Source: an uncultured Planctomyces sp.
GTDB taxonomy: Bacteria; Planctomycetota; Planctomycetia; Planctomycetales; Planctomycetaceae
Assembly (NCBI GenBank): GCA_937904325.1
Contig: CALGTK010000347.1
Location: 1 to 33,504, forward strand
Length of the DNA: 33,504 nucleotides
Direction of reading: 5' to 3'
The notes below the pieces were generated by a model, which made no database searches, was not told the origin of the DNA, and worked only from the letters and a program-made list of their open reading frames with translations. Below, in pieces: positions 17,503 through 26,498 of this stretch; the first letter of the stretch is position 1, and each line of letters begins with the position of its first letter. Made by a program: the position numbers and the translations under genes.

Positions 17503-18783
17503 TTATTTTCGGATTGCCCAGAGCGAATCAAATGTTCGAAAGTAGATCGTACCGTTGGAAATTGCCGGCGAGGCGGCGATAGCTTCTCCGAGTTCGTTCT
17601 GGGCTACCAGTTCGAACTTCTTTCCGGTCTTGATGACGGAAACGAATCCGTCGCGAGCGGTCAGGTAGAGGTGCCCGTCGGCGTAGACTGGGGATGCTCG
17701 GTGACGCTGACGGTGAGTTCGTTCGAAGTAGTATTCCTCGCCAGTTTTCTGGTCGAGGCAAAACAGGTTTCCATCCTGCATACATAGGTAAACCAACCCG
17801 TCGTGGATCAGCGGCGACGGCACGTCGGGCGTCTTTTCGTGGCTCCAGAGATGCGACGCCGTGGCGAAAGTGATGTCGCCTTTTCCGTCCGGACGAATGA
17901 CTCGAACAGGGCCTCTTTTGGCGGTCGGAACGACGATCATTCCATCAGCACAAAGCGGCGACGCGACAAACCGCAGCGTCCTGTCGTACTTTGATTTGAC
18001 GTTCAGATTGCCGCACCGCCAGATTTCTTTGCCGTCTTCGAGTCCGTGACCGATCACAAAGTCGGCTCCGTGTGTGACCAGGTACTTGAGGCCTCCGTGG
18101 TCGTACATCATGGGCGATGCGTACGAATGCTTGTTCTCATTAATGCCGTCGGTTGATCGTTCGGCCTGCCAGATTTCTTTTCCGGTCGCAGCGTCCAGGC
18201 AGACGACCAGCCCTTTGCTTGGCACTCCGTTATTCACACCGTGAATCAACTGAAGATAAAGGCGACCGTCATCGAGAACGGGAGTCGATGTCAGGCCGAA
18301 AGCAATCTCAAGCTTGCCGTATCGATCGGGCAAATCGAGTGACCAGACTTTCTTTCCGTTGACAGTGAAGCATGCAACGGCACCGTTGGCAAACATTGTC
18401 CACACATGCTTGCCGTCCGTTGAAGGTGAGTTCGCCGCAGAGTTTCCTTCGTCGCCTCGGACGTCTTTGTTTCCACGACTGACGACTTCACTCCAGCGAA
18501 TTTTTCCATCAGTTCCGACGCAGATCAAAGTCAGCTCTTGGCCCACAACGGCAGTCAGGAAAATATTATTTCCCCAGACGACTGCAGTTGCTCCGCCAGA
18601 ACCTGGCAGCTTGAGTTTCCAGGCAACGTTTTTGTCGGCAGCCCACGTTGTCGGCAATCGGGTTTCGCTGCTCATCCCGTCGTTCTTCGGGCCTCGCCAG
18701 TTCGGCCAGTTTTCTGCCTGAGCCAGTGAGGTGCCAACGAAAACGGCACAGAGAGAAAGAACGCATGCTTGACGGAAGTTCAT
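17503..18783 (-). CDS. Exported PQQ-like beta-propeller protein
   Basis: A 426-residue secreted protein with a signal peptide (MNFRQACVLSLCAVFVGTSL, cleavage near AQAEN) and the opening NWPNWRGPKNDGMSSET, which is common in planctomycete PQQ-like propellers. The rest is a run of about seven blades with the repeat pattern hydrophobic-x-LDxxTGKxxW. Examples are CVGTDGKIRWSEVV, CFTVNGKKVWSLDLP, CLDAATGKEIWQAERS, GLEDGKEIWRC and CLDQKTGEEYYFER. Such propellers resemble BamB and quinoprotein dehydrogenases. The catalytic residues of a quinoprotein enzyme are not evident, so a binding or scaffold role is more likely than catalysis. It is transcribed alone on minus; its 3' end faces the decayed FGE gene about 55 bases away. 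Confidence 0.9.
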   Translation of the reverse strand: MNFRQACVLSLCAVFVGTSLAQAENWPNWRGPKNDGMSSETRLPTTWAADKNVAWKLKLPGSGGATAVVWGNNIFLTAVVGQELTLICVGTDGKIRWSEVVSRGNKDVRGDEGNSAANSPSTDGKHVWTMFANGAVACFTVNGKKVWSLDLPDRYGKLEIAFGLTSTPVLDDGRLYLQLIHGVNNGVPSKGLVVCLDAATGKEIWQAERSTDGINENKHSYASPMMYDHGGLKYLVTHGADFVIGHGLEDGKEIWRCGNLNVKSKYDRTLRFVASPLCADGMIVVPTAKRGPVRVIRPDGKGDITFATASHLWSHEKTPDVPSPLIHDGLVYLCMQDGNLFCLDQKTGEEYYFERTHRQRHRASPVYADGHLYLTARDGFVSVIKTGKKFELVAQNELGEAIAASPAISNGTIYFRTFDSLWAIRK

Positions 18784-18906
18784 TTCAAATTCCTTAATGG
18801 CTGAAGCTCGCTCAGGAATGACGACAAACGGGTAGAGGATTTAGCCACAGAAAGCTCATCGAAAAGTTATGCAGGCTGTTGTCGAAACCTGGCTTTAGAC
18901 ATGATC

Positions 18907-18924
18907 GCTGGGTTATGACCCAGC
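18907..18924. repeat. Hairpin downstream of lpd, 7-bp stem
   Basis: GCTGGGT and ACCCAGC form a perfect 7-bp stem around a TATG loop. It is about 60 bases past the stop of the minus-strand lpd gene at 18983. No T-run follows on either strand, so terminator function is uncertain. Confidence 0.4.
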
Positions 18925-18982
18925 CTGCGGTTCATCGCAGCAACTCTTTGACCTCTGTCTTCCCAGTGCCGGAAAATCTTAT

Positions 18983-20398
18983 CTATTTCTTCGGATTGTA
19001 CTTGTGGGTGGCCTGGCCAAAGATGCTTTCGGCGGCTTCCATGATTGTTTCGGACAGTGTTGGATGAGCGTGGATTGAGTCGGCGAGGTCTCGGGCGACG
19101 ACTCCCATTTCAACAGCGATGACGCCTTCGGCGATCATCTCACCAGCTCCGGGGCCGACAATCCCCATGCCAAGGACTCGCTCGGTGGCCGAGTCGACGA
19201 TGAGTTTTGTGATGCCTTCGGTACGAGCCAGCGATTGGGCTCGGCCGGAAGCTGCCCAGGGGAAGCGGACGACTTTGACATCCTGCTTAGCGGCTTTCGC
19301 TTCGTTTTCCGTGATGCCGCACCAGGCGAGTTCCGGATCAGTGAACACGACGGCAGGAATGGCGACGTTGTCGAATTCGGCTGGTTCACCGATCAACGCT
19401 TCGACGGCGACCTTTGCTTCGCGAGTTGCTTTGTGTGCGAGCATTGGTTCGCCGGCCACGTCGCCGATGGCCAGGATGCTCGGGTCAGACGTCCGTTGTT
19501 TGGTATCGACGGTTATGAAACCTTTGTCGTCGACATTGACCTTCGTATTTTCCAGGCCGAAGCCTCGGCTGTTGGGACGTCGGCCGATTGAGATGAGTAC
19601 TCGGTCAAACGTCTGCGGTGATTCGATACCTTCGCCTTTAAGTTCAGCGACGATGCCAGCTCGTTTGGCTTTCAGGCTGTCGACCCTGGTCTTGAGATGG
19701 ATGGCTTTGAACTGTCCGGCAAGTCTCTTTTGCAGAGGTCGGACAAGATCGCGGTCGGCACCCGGCAGCAATCCGGACAGCATCTCGACAACCGTGACTT
19801 CAGAGCCAAGGGCGGCGTAGACTGATCCCATTTCCAGGCCGATGTAACCGCCGCCGACGACCAGCAGTTTCTTCGGGATGTCTGCCAGTGCCAACGCTCC
19901 CGTTGAGTCCATCACTCGTTCATCGCCGAGGTCAAAGAAAGGCGGCATCGTTGGCGAGGAGCCCGTTGCGACAATTGCGTGTTTGAATCGAAGTGTTTCT
20001 TTGGAACCGTCCGGCTTGGCGAGTTCCAGCGTGTTTGAATCGACGAAGGTTGCGTACGCCTCGACCAGATTGACACCGCGGGCTTTGCACAACTGCCCGA
20101 TACCACCGGTCAGACCGCCAATGACCGACTCTTTAAAGCCTCGCAGTTTGTCGAGATCGATTTTCGGCTTGCCGAATGTCAGCCCACACTCTTTGGCGTC
20201 TTTCGCTTCGTTGATCAGCTTCGCAACGTGCAGCAGAGCTTTTGACGGGATGCAGCCTCGCTGAAGGCACACGCCGCCGGGCGCCGGCTCGGCATTTACC
20301 AGTGTCACGTTGAGGCCATGATCAGCTGCCGCAAACGCCGCAGGGTATCCCCCGGGACCGGCTCCGATGACGACAATATCTGCGACAGTTTCCGACAT
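18983..20398 (-). CDS. lpd: Dihydrolipoyl dehydrogenase (E3)
   Basis: A 471-residue flavoprotein that reoxidises dihydrolipoamide on the E2 subunits of 2-oxoacid dehydrogenase complexes or on glycine cleavage H protein, transferring electrons through FAD to NAD. Visible marks are the N-terminal FAD site [14 protein letters not shown], the redox disulfide [17 protein letters not shown] (Cys about 44 and 49), the NAD-binding [20 protein letters not shown] and the second FAD motif [17 protein letters not shown]. The C-terminal interface carries the catalytic His in [10 protein letters not shown]. Length is standard. The start at 20398 gives the normal N-terminus; the frame is open to 20476. No E1 or E2 gene is nearby, so the partner complex is not shown by context. 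Confidence 0.95.
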   Translation of the reverse strand: MSETVADIVVIGAGPGGYPAAFAAADHGLNVTLVNAEPAPGGVCLQRGCIPSKALLHVAKLINEAKDAKECGLTFGKPKIDLDKLRGFKESVIGGLTGGIGQLCKARGVNLVEAYATFVDSNTLELAKPDGSKETLRFKHAIVATGSSPTMPPFFDLGDERVMDSTGALALADIPKKLLVVGGGYIGLEMGSVYAALGSEVTVVEMLSGLLPGADRDLVRPLQKRLAGQFKAIHLKTRVDSLKAKRAGIVAELKGEGIESPQTFDRVLISIGRRPNSRGFGLENTKVNVDDKGFITVDTKQRTSDPSILAIGDVAGEPMLAHKATREAKVAVEALIGEPAEFDNVAIPAVVFTDPELAWCGITENEAKAAKQDVKVVRFPWAASGRAQSLARTEGITKLIVDSATERVLGMGIVGPGAGEMIAEGVIAVEMGVVARDLADSIHAHPTLSETIMEAAESIFGQATHKYNPKK

Positions 20399-20650
20399 AT
20401 TTGTTCTCGTTTGTGCGTGAAACGTGCGTTTCAGGATAAATTGAGTGCGCGAGGAGATTATGCCTCGACTCGCCACAATTTACGAACATGACACGCTAGC
20501 GACGGCTGGGTTGAGAGACAACTCCACCGGCAGCCGTACCCCCACCTCGAACTGCCCATGCAACAACGTGAATCTGTAGTCAAACCACTTCAAATGGCTT
20601 GACTCCCGACGGTGTCCGCAGGGCGCGCCCAATGCATTTTGTGGGGCTGG

Positions 20651-21700
20651 TCAGTCCATCGCGGACAGCACAGTTGCGGCGAGCTTTCCCTGTTCCGAGT
20701 TTGAGTCTTTTGCGACCGTACGTCGCAGATGCAGTTTCGCTCGATTGTCGCCGCGGCGTGCCAGTTCGATGGCTTCGCCAAAAGCTTTGTCGAGGTACTC
20801 GGTGATTTTCGGCAGGACCGGGGTCTCAAATTCTTTCCAGTAATACTGAAATTCGTCGCTGTCCCAGTCGTTGTAGACTTCTTCCCACGACAGGGGGCTC
20901 ATCGATGCCAGGTGTGGATTGAGCATGTGCTCGGCGATCGGGTCGCTAACTCGCTGGTATCGATTGTCGAGGGAGACCCGCAGCCGATCTTCGGTGACGT
21001 TGGGCAGCGCTTTGTGGATGGTCAGTGCCGGAAAGATAAGTGTGTCGCCGATCTGGTAGTCAGTCGTCAGCCATTCGTCGGACAGTTCGGCATGTTCAGT
21101 CGGGTCGACGTGCAAACTTCCGGCACCAAGCGAAAAGTGATGTTCGAGAACCCGGTCGACTTTGTGAGAGCCTCGCAGCACGGCCAGGCCGCCGAGTTCT
21201 CGCGGGCAGTCTCCGATGGGACTCCAGCAGGTAAGGTTGTCGTGAGTGCCCTGAAAGTGGACGAAGTCCTGATGGATCGGCGTTGTGTGTTCTGTGAATT
21301 TTGGAAACCACAGTCGAGCGACTTTTTGCGGCTGCGGCATCATGGGACAACCGCGAATTCGCTCAAGAACGTCCATCACTTCACGGCTGTGAGCGACGTC
21401 GTGAAACGACCGCAATCGATAAACCTGATGGTAGACGTCGGTGTATTCAGGATCGCCTTCCGTGCTGCGAGCGTCCGGGTCGGCGATCCCGTCGACAGGA
21501 GCCGTCCCTTTGATCAACCAACCACCGACCTGCATGACTGTCAGCATTTCATGACGCAGTATCAGCAGCCGATCGGGGGCGAGTAACTGGCGAAAGAAAA
21601 GATATCCGTCCTGATCAAGCCGACGGCGCAGCTCTGACGCATCTTCGCGAGCGTCGTTTGAAGTTTTCAGCTCTCCCAGGTCGTCTGACTGCATCGTCAT
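20651..21700 (-). CDS. Phytanoyl-CoA dioxygenase family (PhyH) oxygenase
   Basis: A 349-residue member of the Fe(II)/2-oxoglutarate-dependent PhyH family. The iron ligands are visible as His-x-Asp in TTPIHQDFVHFQG (about residues 143-145) and the distal His in FPALTIHKALPN (about 229), with a downstream Arg in DRLRVSLDNRYQ for the co-substrate. A short helical N-terminus (LRRRLDQDGYLFFRQLLAPD) is typical of the family. These enzymes hydroxylate diverse small molecules; the substrate cannot be inferred. The C-terminal ~60 residues (AIELARRGDNRAKLHLRR) go beyond the usual core and look helical. ATG 21700 or the Met two codons later could start it. It is between lpd and the DUF4159 gene on the same strand, with spacers too large to assume an operon. 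The spacer 20399-20650 holds only a weak hairpin at 20578-20604. Confidence 0.88.
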   Translation of the reverse strand: MTMQSDDLGELKTSNDAREDASELRRRLDQDGYLFFRQLLAPDRLLILRHEMLTVMQVGGWLIKGTAPVDGIADPDARSTEGDPEYTDVYHQVYRLRSFHDVAHSREVMDVLERIRGCPMMPQPQKVARLWFPKFTEHTTPIHQDFVHFQGTHDNLTCWSPIGDCPRELGGLAVLRGSHKVDRVLEHHFSLGAGSLHVDPTEHAELSDEWLTTDYQIGDTLIFPALTIHKALPNVTEDRLRVSLDNRYQRVSDPIAEHMLNPHLASMSPLSWEEVYNDWDSDEFQYYWKEFETPVLPKITEYLDKAFGEAIELARRGDNRAKLHLRRTVAKDSNSEQGKLAATVLSAMD

Positions 21701-21839
21701 TGTCTCATTTCAAAAACGAATCAGATTCGTGTCGGTGCCGGACCGTTTTGGCAGAGTCCACAGAGTTCCGGCAGTCGTCAGTTTTCAATGGTCATCCGGG
21801 TGGACAATTGTGTCCGTGACTTACGACGTCTGCGACGGG

Positions 21840-24275
21840 TCACTGACCTGTCACCAAACCGCCTTTTCTCAGCATCGAATAGAGAAAAATGTTGACTGAC
21901 AGTCGCACGGCGTCGTCAGTGACATAGCCGGCGCAGGCGATGGATGCCTGACGCTCCAGGGCACAGCTGATGTCGTGCTTGCTGTAAATTACGACATAGC
22001 GGCCGTCTACTTTGATACCTTCCAGAAATGGAGCCCCGTTGACAACTCCACCTTCGAGAGTGGCATTTTGGGCCGTCACTGTGACTCTTCGATTTACCTT
22101 CTGCAGATTGTGCAGGTCTTCGCTCGTGAAGAGTTCATGGTCGATCGGGATTCTTTCGAGCTTTCGTTCTGGGTAGAGATCCTGCATGAAATCACGGAAC
22201 GACCGATCGAATGGCTTCGCTCCGCAGCAGGCATCGGCCATGAGCAGCCGCCCTCGGAACAGATATTTTCTCAATCGTTCTCGCTCTGCGGCCGTTGTTG
22301 TGAAGCCGTTCCGACCATGCATCACGAGCATGGAATAATCGAAAAGATGCTCGTCAGACAGCAGGACTGTTGCTGGTTCAGTGGAAGCGGTCAGACCGAC
22401 AGTTCGGTTAACGGCGGTGAGGATGTTGCGAGCAGCCGTTGGTGCCGTGTCCCAACCGCCTGTGTGTCGAATCTGAGCAATCTGGACCAATCCGCGGCTG
22501 ACGCGGGATTCGTCGTCGCCGCTGTTGGCGAGTTCCTGACGCTTTAACTTGTTAACAGGCTCTCGCCCCGTGGCGTACGTGATTATGTTTGTGCCGACCT
22601 TCATGGCCCGATCGATCCGGCCAGAGAACTCGGCAGGGCGGATCAGATCGCCGTCGTTGTCGCGAGGTTCCTTTTTTAACCAGCGATTCCACAAGCAGGC
22701 CAGATCGTCGGGGGCGTACATGATCGCTGTGCGACAGCCGAATTCGGCTCCCCAAAGTTCAACGCTGTCAGCGTCCAGCAGATACTCGGTTCGGTAGACG
22801 GGATGCTCGGCAGTGAGTCGCTGCAGGCTCGTTTCGCCGTTGGGGTACAGCTTTTCGATCAGCTCGTTGAAGCCGTCGCGGAATTCGACCGTACCACAAT
22901 TGTTGACCGCCAGAATAAAACCGCCGAGGTTTACATACTCGCGCATCATCTCGATCTGCCTGTCATCGAATTCGGGTCTAATCGAACCAGCCAGATAAAG
23001 CACTGGTGCCTGGTTAATGTCTCCGACTGTCCCATCTTTCGATGCCTGTTTGATGTCGACCACCTGCCAGGTCATTAGTTTCGGCCAGCCTTCAGCACCG
23101 GTCAGTCGCGCCGTCAGGTTGCGAATATCATTCGGCTGACGATTCCAATCGTCGATGTCGTCATTTCTGACGTTTTCAGGGCCGTACTTCAGCTTGTTGA
23201 TCAGAACGGGGGCAAGGCCTTTGGAGAGAAACAGCAGTGCGAAACATGTCGCCGTGTTGGTGTCTGTTGCGTTGCCTGCCGGATCCCACAGACCGGTTCG
23301 TTTACTCTGAATTCCTATCAACTGGCGTGCGCCCGAGCGGTACCAGTCGTTCTCACCGAAGAATCTTCTTCCACTGAGGCGCCCGGCTCTCTCCAGTCCG
23401 TAGAGATAGTAATATTTCCAGCCGCCGCCACCTGGATTCCTGGCCACTGAAAAGTGATTGGTCATCCATCGCAAGCCTCGTTCAAGCGACTCGTCGACTT
23501 CGGGTTTTATGCAGCAGGGTGGGTTTCCGTCTGGGTCGAGTTTTTCGTCGTCGAGCAGCATCGCCGACGTCATGACCTGAACGGCGATTCCGGCGACGGT
23601 CATGCTGCCGGTAGCGTCGTTTCCTCCGACTGACGCGTAGCCCCAGCCACCGTCGCCGCTCTGAGCTCGCTCCCAATGGTTTCGGGCGTTTTCCCAGACC
23701 TTACGGTCGACGGGAATGCCAGCCATCGCTGCTTCAAACAAACCGAGTACAGCGAACTGGCCATTGCTGTGGTCGCCGCCGGTATCGATGATTGCGTTCG
23801 CGGTGGAGTAGCTCCAGCATCCCTTCATGGGGCCGAACGATTTCTGTGACTTCTCCAGGCGGGTGACAAGCCTTCTCATGCGACCGTTGTCGTCTTTGTC
23901 TTTGGCTGCGGCGTAGACCATCAGCAACAGCGAAACTTCGTAAGTGTCGTCTGGCTCCTGACTCGATCGTAGATAGTCCAGCGCTTTGCGAACGGGTTCG
24001 TCGTCAGGGCTCATTCCACAATTAAGCATCGCCAGCGTGGCCAACGCTGTGACGCCGATGACGCGGTCCGACGAATCCCATGCACCGTTGGCTCCCTGAC
24101 GCGTAATCAAAGCCTTTTGTCCGTGGACGATCGACTTGAGCACCGCCTGTTCGGTGAGCACGTTGTTCTGGGCACTGACAAAACTGACTTGAAGTAAAAT
24201 GGCCAGACACACGATGGCAGACAGCAACCGTCGAGCCCACGCGATACGGGTTAGTTTTCTTTTATCATTCATCAT
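21840..24275 (-). CDS. Exported DUF4159 protein with terpene-cyclase-like toroid
   Basis: An 811-residue exported protein. After a signal peptide (about residues 1-36, ending ...FVSAQ), roughly residues 37-350 form an alpha/alpha toroid of the prenyltransferase/squalene-cyclase type. Repeat cores are NGAWDSSDRVIGVTALATLA, GDGGWGYASVGGNDATGSMT and TNTATCFALLFLSKG. The catalytic DxDD of squalene cyclases is not seen, so it is probably not an active cyclase. The C-terminal half appears to contain two related DUF4159-like halves: APVLYLAGSIRPEFDDRQIE with YVNLGGFILAVNNCG, and later STEPATVLLSDEHLFDYSML with KYLFRGRLLMADACCG. This arrangement is frequent in planctomycetes with no known function. 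It stands alone on minus, with 360 bases of empty sequence upstream. Confidence 0.88.
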   Translation of the reverse strand: MMNDKRKLTRIAWARRLLSAIVCLAILLQVSFVSAQNNVLTEQAVLKSIVHGQKALITRQGANGAWDSSDRVIGVTALATLAMLNCGMSPDDEPVRKALDYLRSSQEPDDTYEVSLLLMVYAAAKDKDDNGRMRRLVTRLEKSQKSFGPMKGCWSYSTANAIIDTGGDHSNGQFAVLGLFEAAMAGIPVDRKVWENARNHWERAQSGDGGWGYASVGGNDATGSMTVAGIAVQVMTSAMLLDDEKLDPDGNPPCCIKPEVDESLERGLRWMTNHFSVARNPGGGGWKYYYLYGLERAGRLSGRRFFGENDWYRSGARQLIGIQSKRTGLWDPAGNATDTNTATCFALLFLSKGLAPVLINKLKYGPENVRNDDIDDWNRQPNDIRNLTARLTGAEGWPKLMTWQVVDIKQASKDGTVGDINQAPVLYLAGSIRPEFDDRQIEMMREYVNLGGFILAVNNCGTVEFRDGFNELIEKLYPNGETSLQRLTAEHPVYRTEYLLDADSVELWGAEFGCRTAIMYAPDDLACLWNRWLKKEPRDNDGDLIRPAEFSGRIDRAMKVGTNIITYATGREPVNKLKRQELANSGDDESRVSRGLVQIAQIRHTGGWDTAPTAARNILTAVNRTVGLTASTEPATVLLSDEHLFDYSMLVMHGRNGFTTTAAERERLRKYLFRGRLLMADACCGAKPFDRSFRDFMQDLYPERKLERIPIDHELFTSEDLHNLQKVNRRVTVTAQNATLEGGVVNGAPFLEGIKVDGRYVVIYSKHDISCALERQASIACAGYVTDDAVRLSVNIFLYSMLRKGGLVTGQ

Positions 24276-24633
24276 TAAAATGGCTCCGACTGACGGTGTT
24301 CGGCCGGCGAAACTGGAGCGATGAGCTTCTCAGTCTGCAGAAGTGGCGACGAGTCTATCATGGCAGGTCCGCAGCCTGTCTCAATGAGCAAAATTCGGCA
24401 GCAAACGGTTAGGTTGGGTGTTGCGACTGTATTCGTAACGATTTATCGGCAAACACGCACTCACTACGGTCATTGAATCGCGAAGTGACCGATTTCCGAC
24501 TCGCCCTATTGATCAACGCGTCACAGATCGCCACAATGCCCGATTCTTCGGCCTGCTGAAGGTCGAAATGTACAAATTCAGAAGAGATTGAAAGGGCCTG
24601 AATTGGCCCGCCGATGAACAGGGTTTTGCGATC
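24276..24633. other. Divergent spacer without visible gene
   Basis: About 360 bases between the divergent DUF4159 gene (minus) and the small coiled-coil gene (plus). I see no gene, repeat or recognisable promoter consensus in it. Confidence 0.4.
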
Positions 24634-24873
24634 ATGGGACAGACACAGGATTCACTCGACCGACAACTCACTATTGCTCGGGAAGAGCTTGCGAAGTACG
24701 TCGCTGTTCTCGATGAGAAAAAAGTTGGCGAAGCCGACCGAAAACGCGATTCCATCTGGAGAAATCTGGATGCAGAATGTCGACAGCTCCGTACGCGGAT
24801 GGTTGCTGTAGATGCTGTTGCGGCTCGCGAAGCGGAATGTGCTCAGCGAAAAGAAGCTGCAACTGCTGAGTAA
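24634..24873 (+). CDS. Small charged coiled-coil protein
   Basis: A 79-residue, highly charged protein with no membrane segment or signal peptide. It is predicted to be almost wholly helical, with heptad-like spacing (LDRQLTIAREELAKYVAVLD, then LDAECRQLRTRMVAVDAVAA). It contains two Cys. I do not recognise a named family. An AGGG motif about ten bases upstream of the ATG and clean coding composition support it as a real gene. It lies 170 bases upstream of tRNA-Ser on the same strand, which may be coincidence. Confidence 0.65.
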   Translation: MGQTQDSLDRQLTIAREELAKYVAVLDEKKVGEADRKRDSIWRNLDAECRQLRTRMVAVDAVAAREAECAQRKEAATAE

Positions 24874-24988
24874 TTGATCTATTCGACTTAGTGTGAGCTT
24901 GAGCGACGCTCCGGCCAGATTAGTTTGTAGAATTGACCAATTGGATGTCAGTTTCGAACTGGAAACTGATTCAGCATGCCAGAAAACG

Positions 24989-25035
24989 GGTTTGCCTTGA
25001 CAGCGTGACTGTCGGCTCGGCCACGAGGGCAAACC
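24989..25035. repeat. Inverted repeat just upstream of tRNA-Ser
   Basis: GGTTTGCC (24989-24996) and GGCAAACC (25028-25035) are perfect complements. A TTGACA lies between them at 24997-25002 and could be a -35 element for the tRNA, but no good -10 follows at the usual distance. The role is unclear. Confidence 0.3.
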
Positions 25036-25045
25036 ATCGAGCTTC

Positions 25046-25130
<85 letters not shown>

Positions 25131-25142
25131 CTCCAAATGAAG

Positions 25143-25187
25143 AACGCCTCGCAATCCACTTGAATGGGTACTTGCGGGGCGTTTTTT
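25143..25187 (+). terminator. Intrinsic terminator after tRNA-Ser
   Basis: AACGCCTCGCAA and TTGCGGGGCGTT form a 12-bp stem with one G-T pair around a 17-base loop, followed by T's. It begins 13 bases after the tRNA end. Confidence 0.85.
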
Positions 25188-25267
25188 ACGTTCACAGCGA
25201 CGATTCCTGGCGAGTCATCAGAGCAAAGATTTTATAAGCCACTGAAGCTCGGCCGCGTCAGCCATGC

Positions 25268-26341
25268 TCAACTTGCGTGGTGCAGCGTGACCGTTCTTGC
25301 CCCTTCTTTGATTTCGCCGATGACCGATGCGGTGATGTCGTGTTCGGCAATCTTGCGGCAGACTTCGTCGGCGATTGAAGGATCGCAGATAATTGTGAAG
25401 CCGATGCCCATGTTGAAGACTCTGTACATTTCTTCCTGAGCGACTCCACCGAGACTCTGCAGCCACTCGAATGACGCTGGCCGCATCCAGGTCGATGTGT
25501 TGATATCTGCGGCGCAGGTTTCAGGCAGGATGCGTTCGATGTTGTCGGGCAGGCCTCCGCCGGTGATGTGTGCCAGGCCGTGAACGGAACCTCGCAGGTT
25601 GGGGTCTTCGAGGATGCTCATGACCGACGAAACGTAGAGCCGCGTTGGTTCGAGGAGGATTTCCGCGACCGTTTGATTCAAGTCGGCGACGTGGTCGTCG
25701 TAGGAATGGCCAGCGACGTCGGTCACGACTTTTCGTATCAGGCTGTAGCCGTTGGAGTGGAAGCCGCTCGCTCCGAGACCGACGATGACGTCTCCAGATT
25801 TGATCGACTGCGTACCGTCAATGATCTGATTTTTCTCAACAACGCCGACGGAGAAGCCGGCCATGTCGAAGTCGCCTTTCTGGTAGACGTCCGGCATGAT
25901 GGCAGTTTCCCCACCGAGCAAAGCCATGCCAGTGTCGCAGCAGGCCGAGCTGACCCCTTCGACAAGTTGAGCGATTAGCGTCGGGTCGTCTTTTCCGAGG
26001 GCCAGGTAGTCCAGGAAGAATAGCGGTTCGGCTCCGACGCACAGGCAATCGTTGACGCACATGCCGACCAGATCGATGCCGACGGTGTCAAACTTTCCAG
26101 CCGCGATGGCGATTTTGAGTTTCGTGCCGACACCATCCGTTCCAGAGACCAGCACCGGGTCGCTGTAGTTGTTTTTGAACAGCCGAGTGTTCGTGCCGAG
26201 CTGAAACAGGCCGGCGAACCCTCCGGGCATCGGCATGACTCGCGGGGTATGCGTTTTCTGCATCAGTCCCGGCAGTTTGGCCATCGCCTGCTCGTAAAGG
26301 TCGAGATCGACTCCGGCGTCTTTGTATGTCAGTTCAGCCAT
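25268..26341 (-). CDS. purM: Phosphoribosylformylglycinamidine cyclo-ligase (PurM, AIR synthetase)
   Basis: A 357-residue enzyme of de novo purine synthesis. It uses ATP to cyclise formylglycinamidine ribonucleotide to aminoimidazole ribonucleotide in the cytoplasm. Family signatures are visible: SGTDGVGTKLKIA near residue 67, DLVGMCVNDCLCVGAEPLFF, ALLGGETAIMPDVY, VGLGASGFHSNGYSLIRK and AHITGGGLPDNIERILP. Length fits a single-domain bacterial PurM. The start at 26341 is chosen since AAGGAG precedes it and the family N-terminus begins there (TYKDAGVDLD); the open frame upstream to 26569 is unrelated. No other pur gene is adjacent. The stop at 25268 is close to the tRNA terminator on the other strand. 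Confidence 0.96.
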   Translation of the reverse strand: MAELTYKDAGVDLDLYEQAMAKLPGLMQKTHTPRVMPMPGGFAGLFQLGTNTRLFKNNYSDPVLVSGTDGVGTKLKIAIAAGKFDTVGIDLVGMCVNDCLCVGAEPLFFLDYLALGKDDPTLIAQLVEGVSSACCDTGMALLGGETAIMPDVYQKGDFDMAGFSVGVVEKNQIIDGTQSIKSGDVIVGLGASGFHSNGYSLIRKVVTDVAGHSYDDHVADLNQTVAEILLEPTRLYVSSVMSILEDPNLRGSVHGLAHITGGGLPDNIERILPETCAADINTSTWMRPASFEWLQSLGGVAQEEMYRVFNMGIGFTIICDPSIADEVCRKIAEHDITASVIGEIKEGARTVTLHHAS

Positions 26342-26430
26342 CGTGGGCTGCTCCTTGTCGTGCTTCGCGGCGTAATCGACTATTTCGACTTGTGTCGGCG
26401 CGAATGTTAGCAGGCCATCGGCTTCGAGAC

Positions 26431-26449
26431 TACGAGTCGGCGACTCGTA
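26431..26449. repeat. Short perfect hairpin between deacetylase and purM
   Basis: TACGAGTC, three-base loop GGC, GACTCGTA: an 8-bp perfect stem, about 90 bases upstream of the purM start and 50 bases past the stop of the upstream gene. No T-run follows on minus, so it is a weak terminator candidate or a leader stem. Confidence 0.5.
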
Positions 26450-26498
26450 CTTTGATACCGAGATACTTCTACAGCAGGCGTACGATAAGCCCAAACTT

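Noticed and set aside
20729-21586. Plus-strand open frame of 285 codons
   Set aside because: It lies antisense within the PhyH-like gene, whose iron-binding motifs are intact; the plus frame has no recognisable domain.
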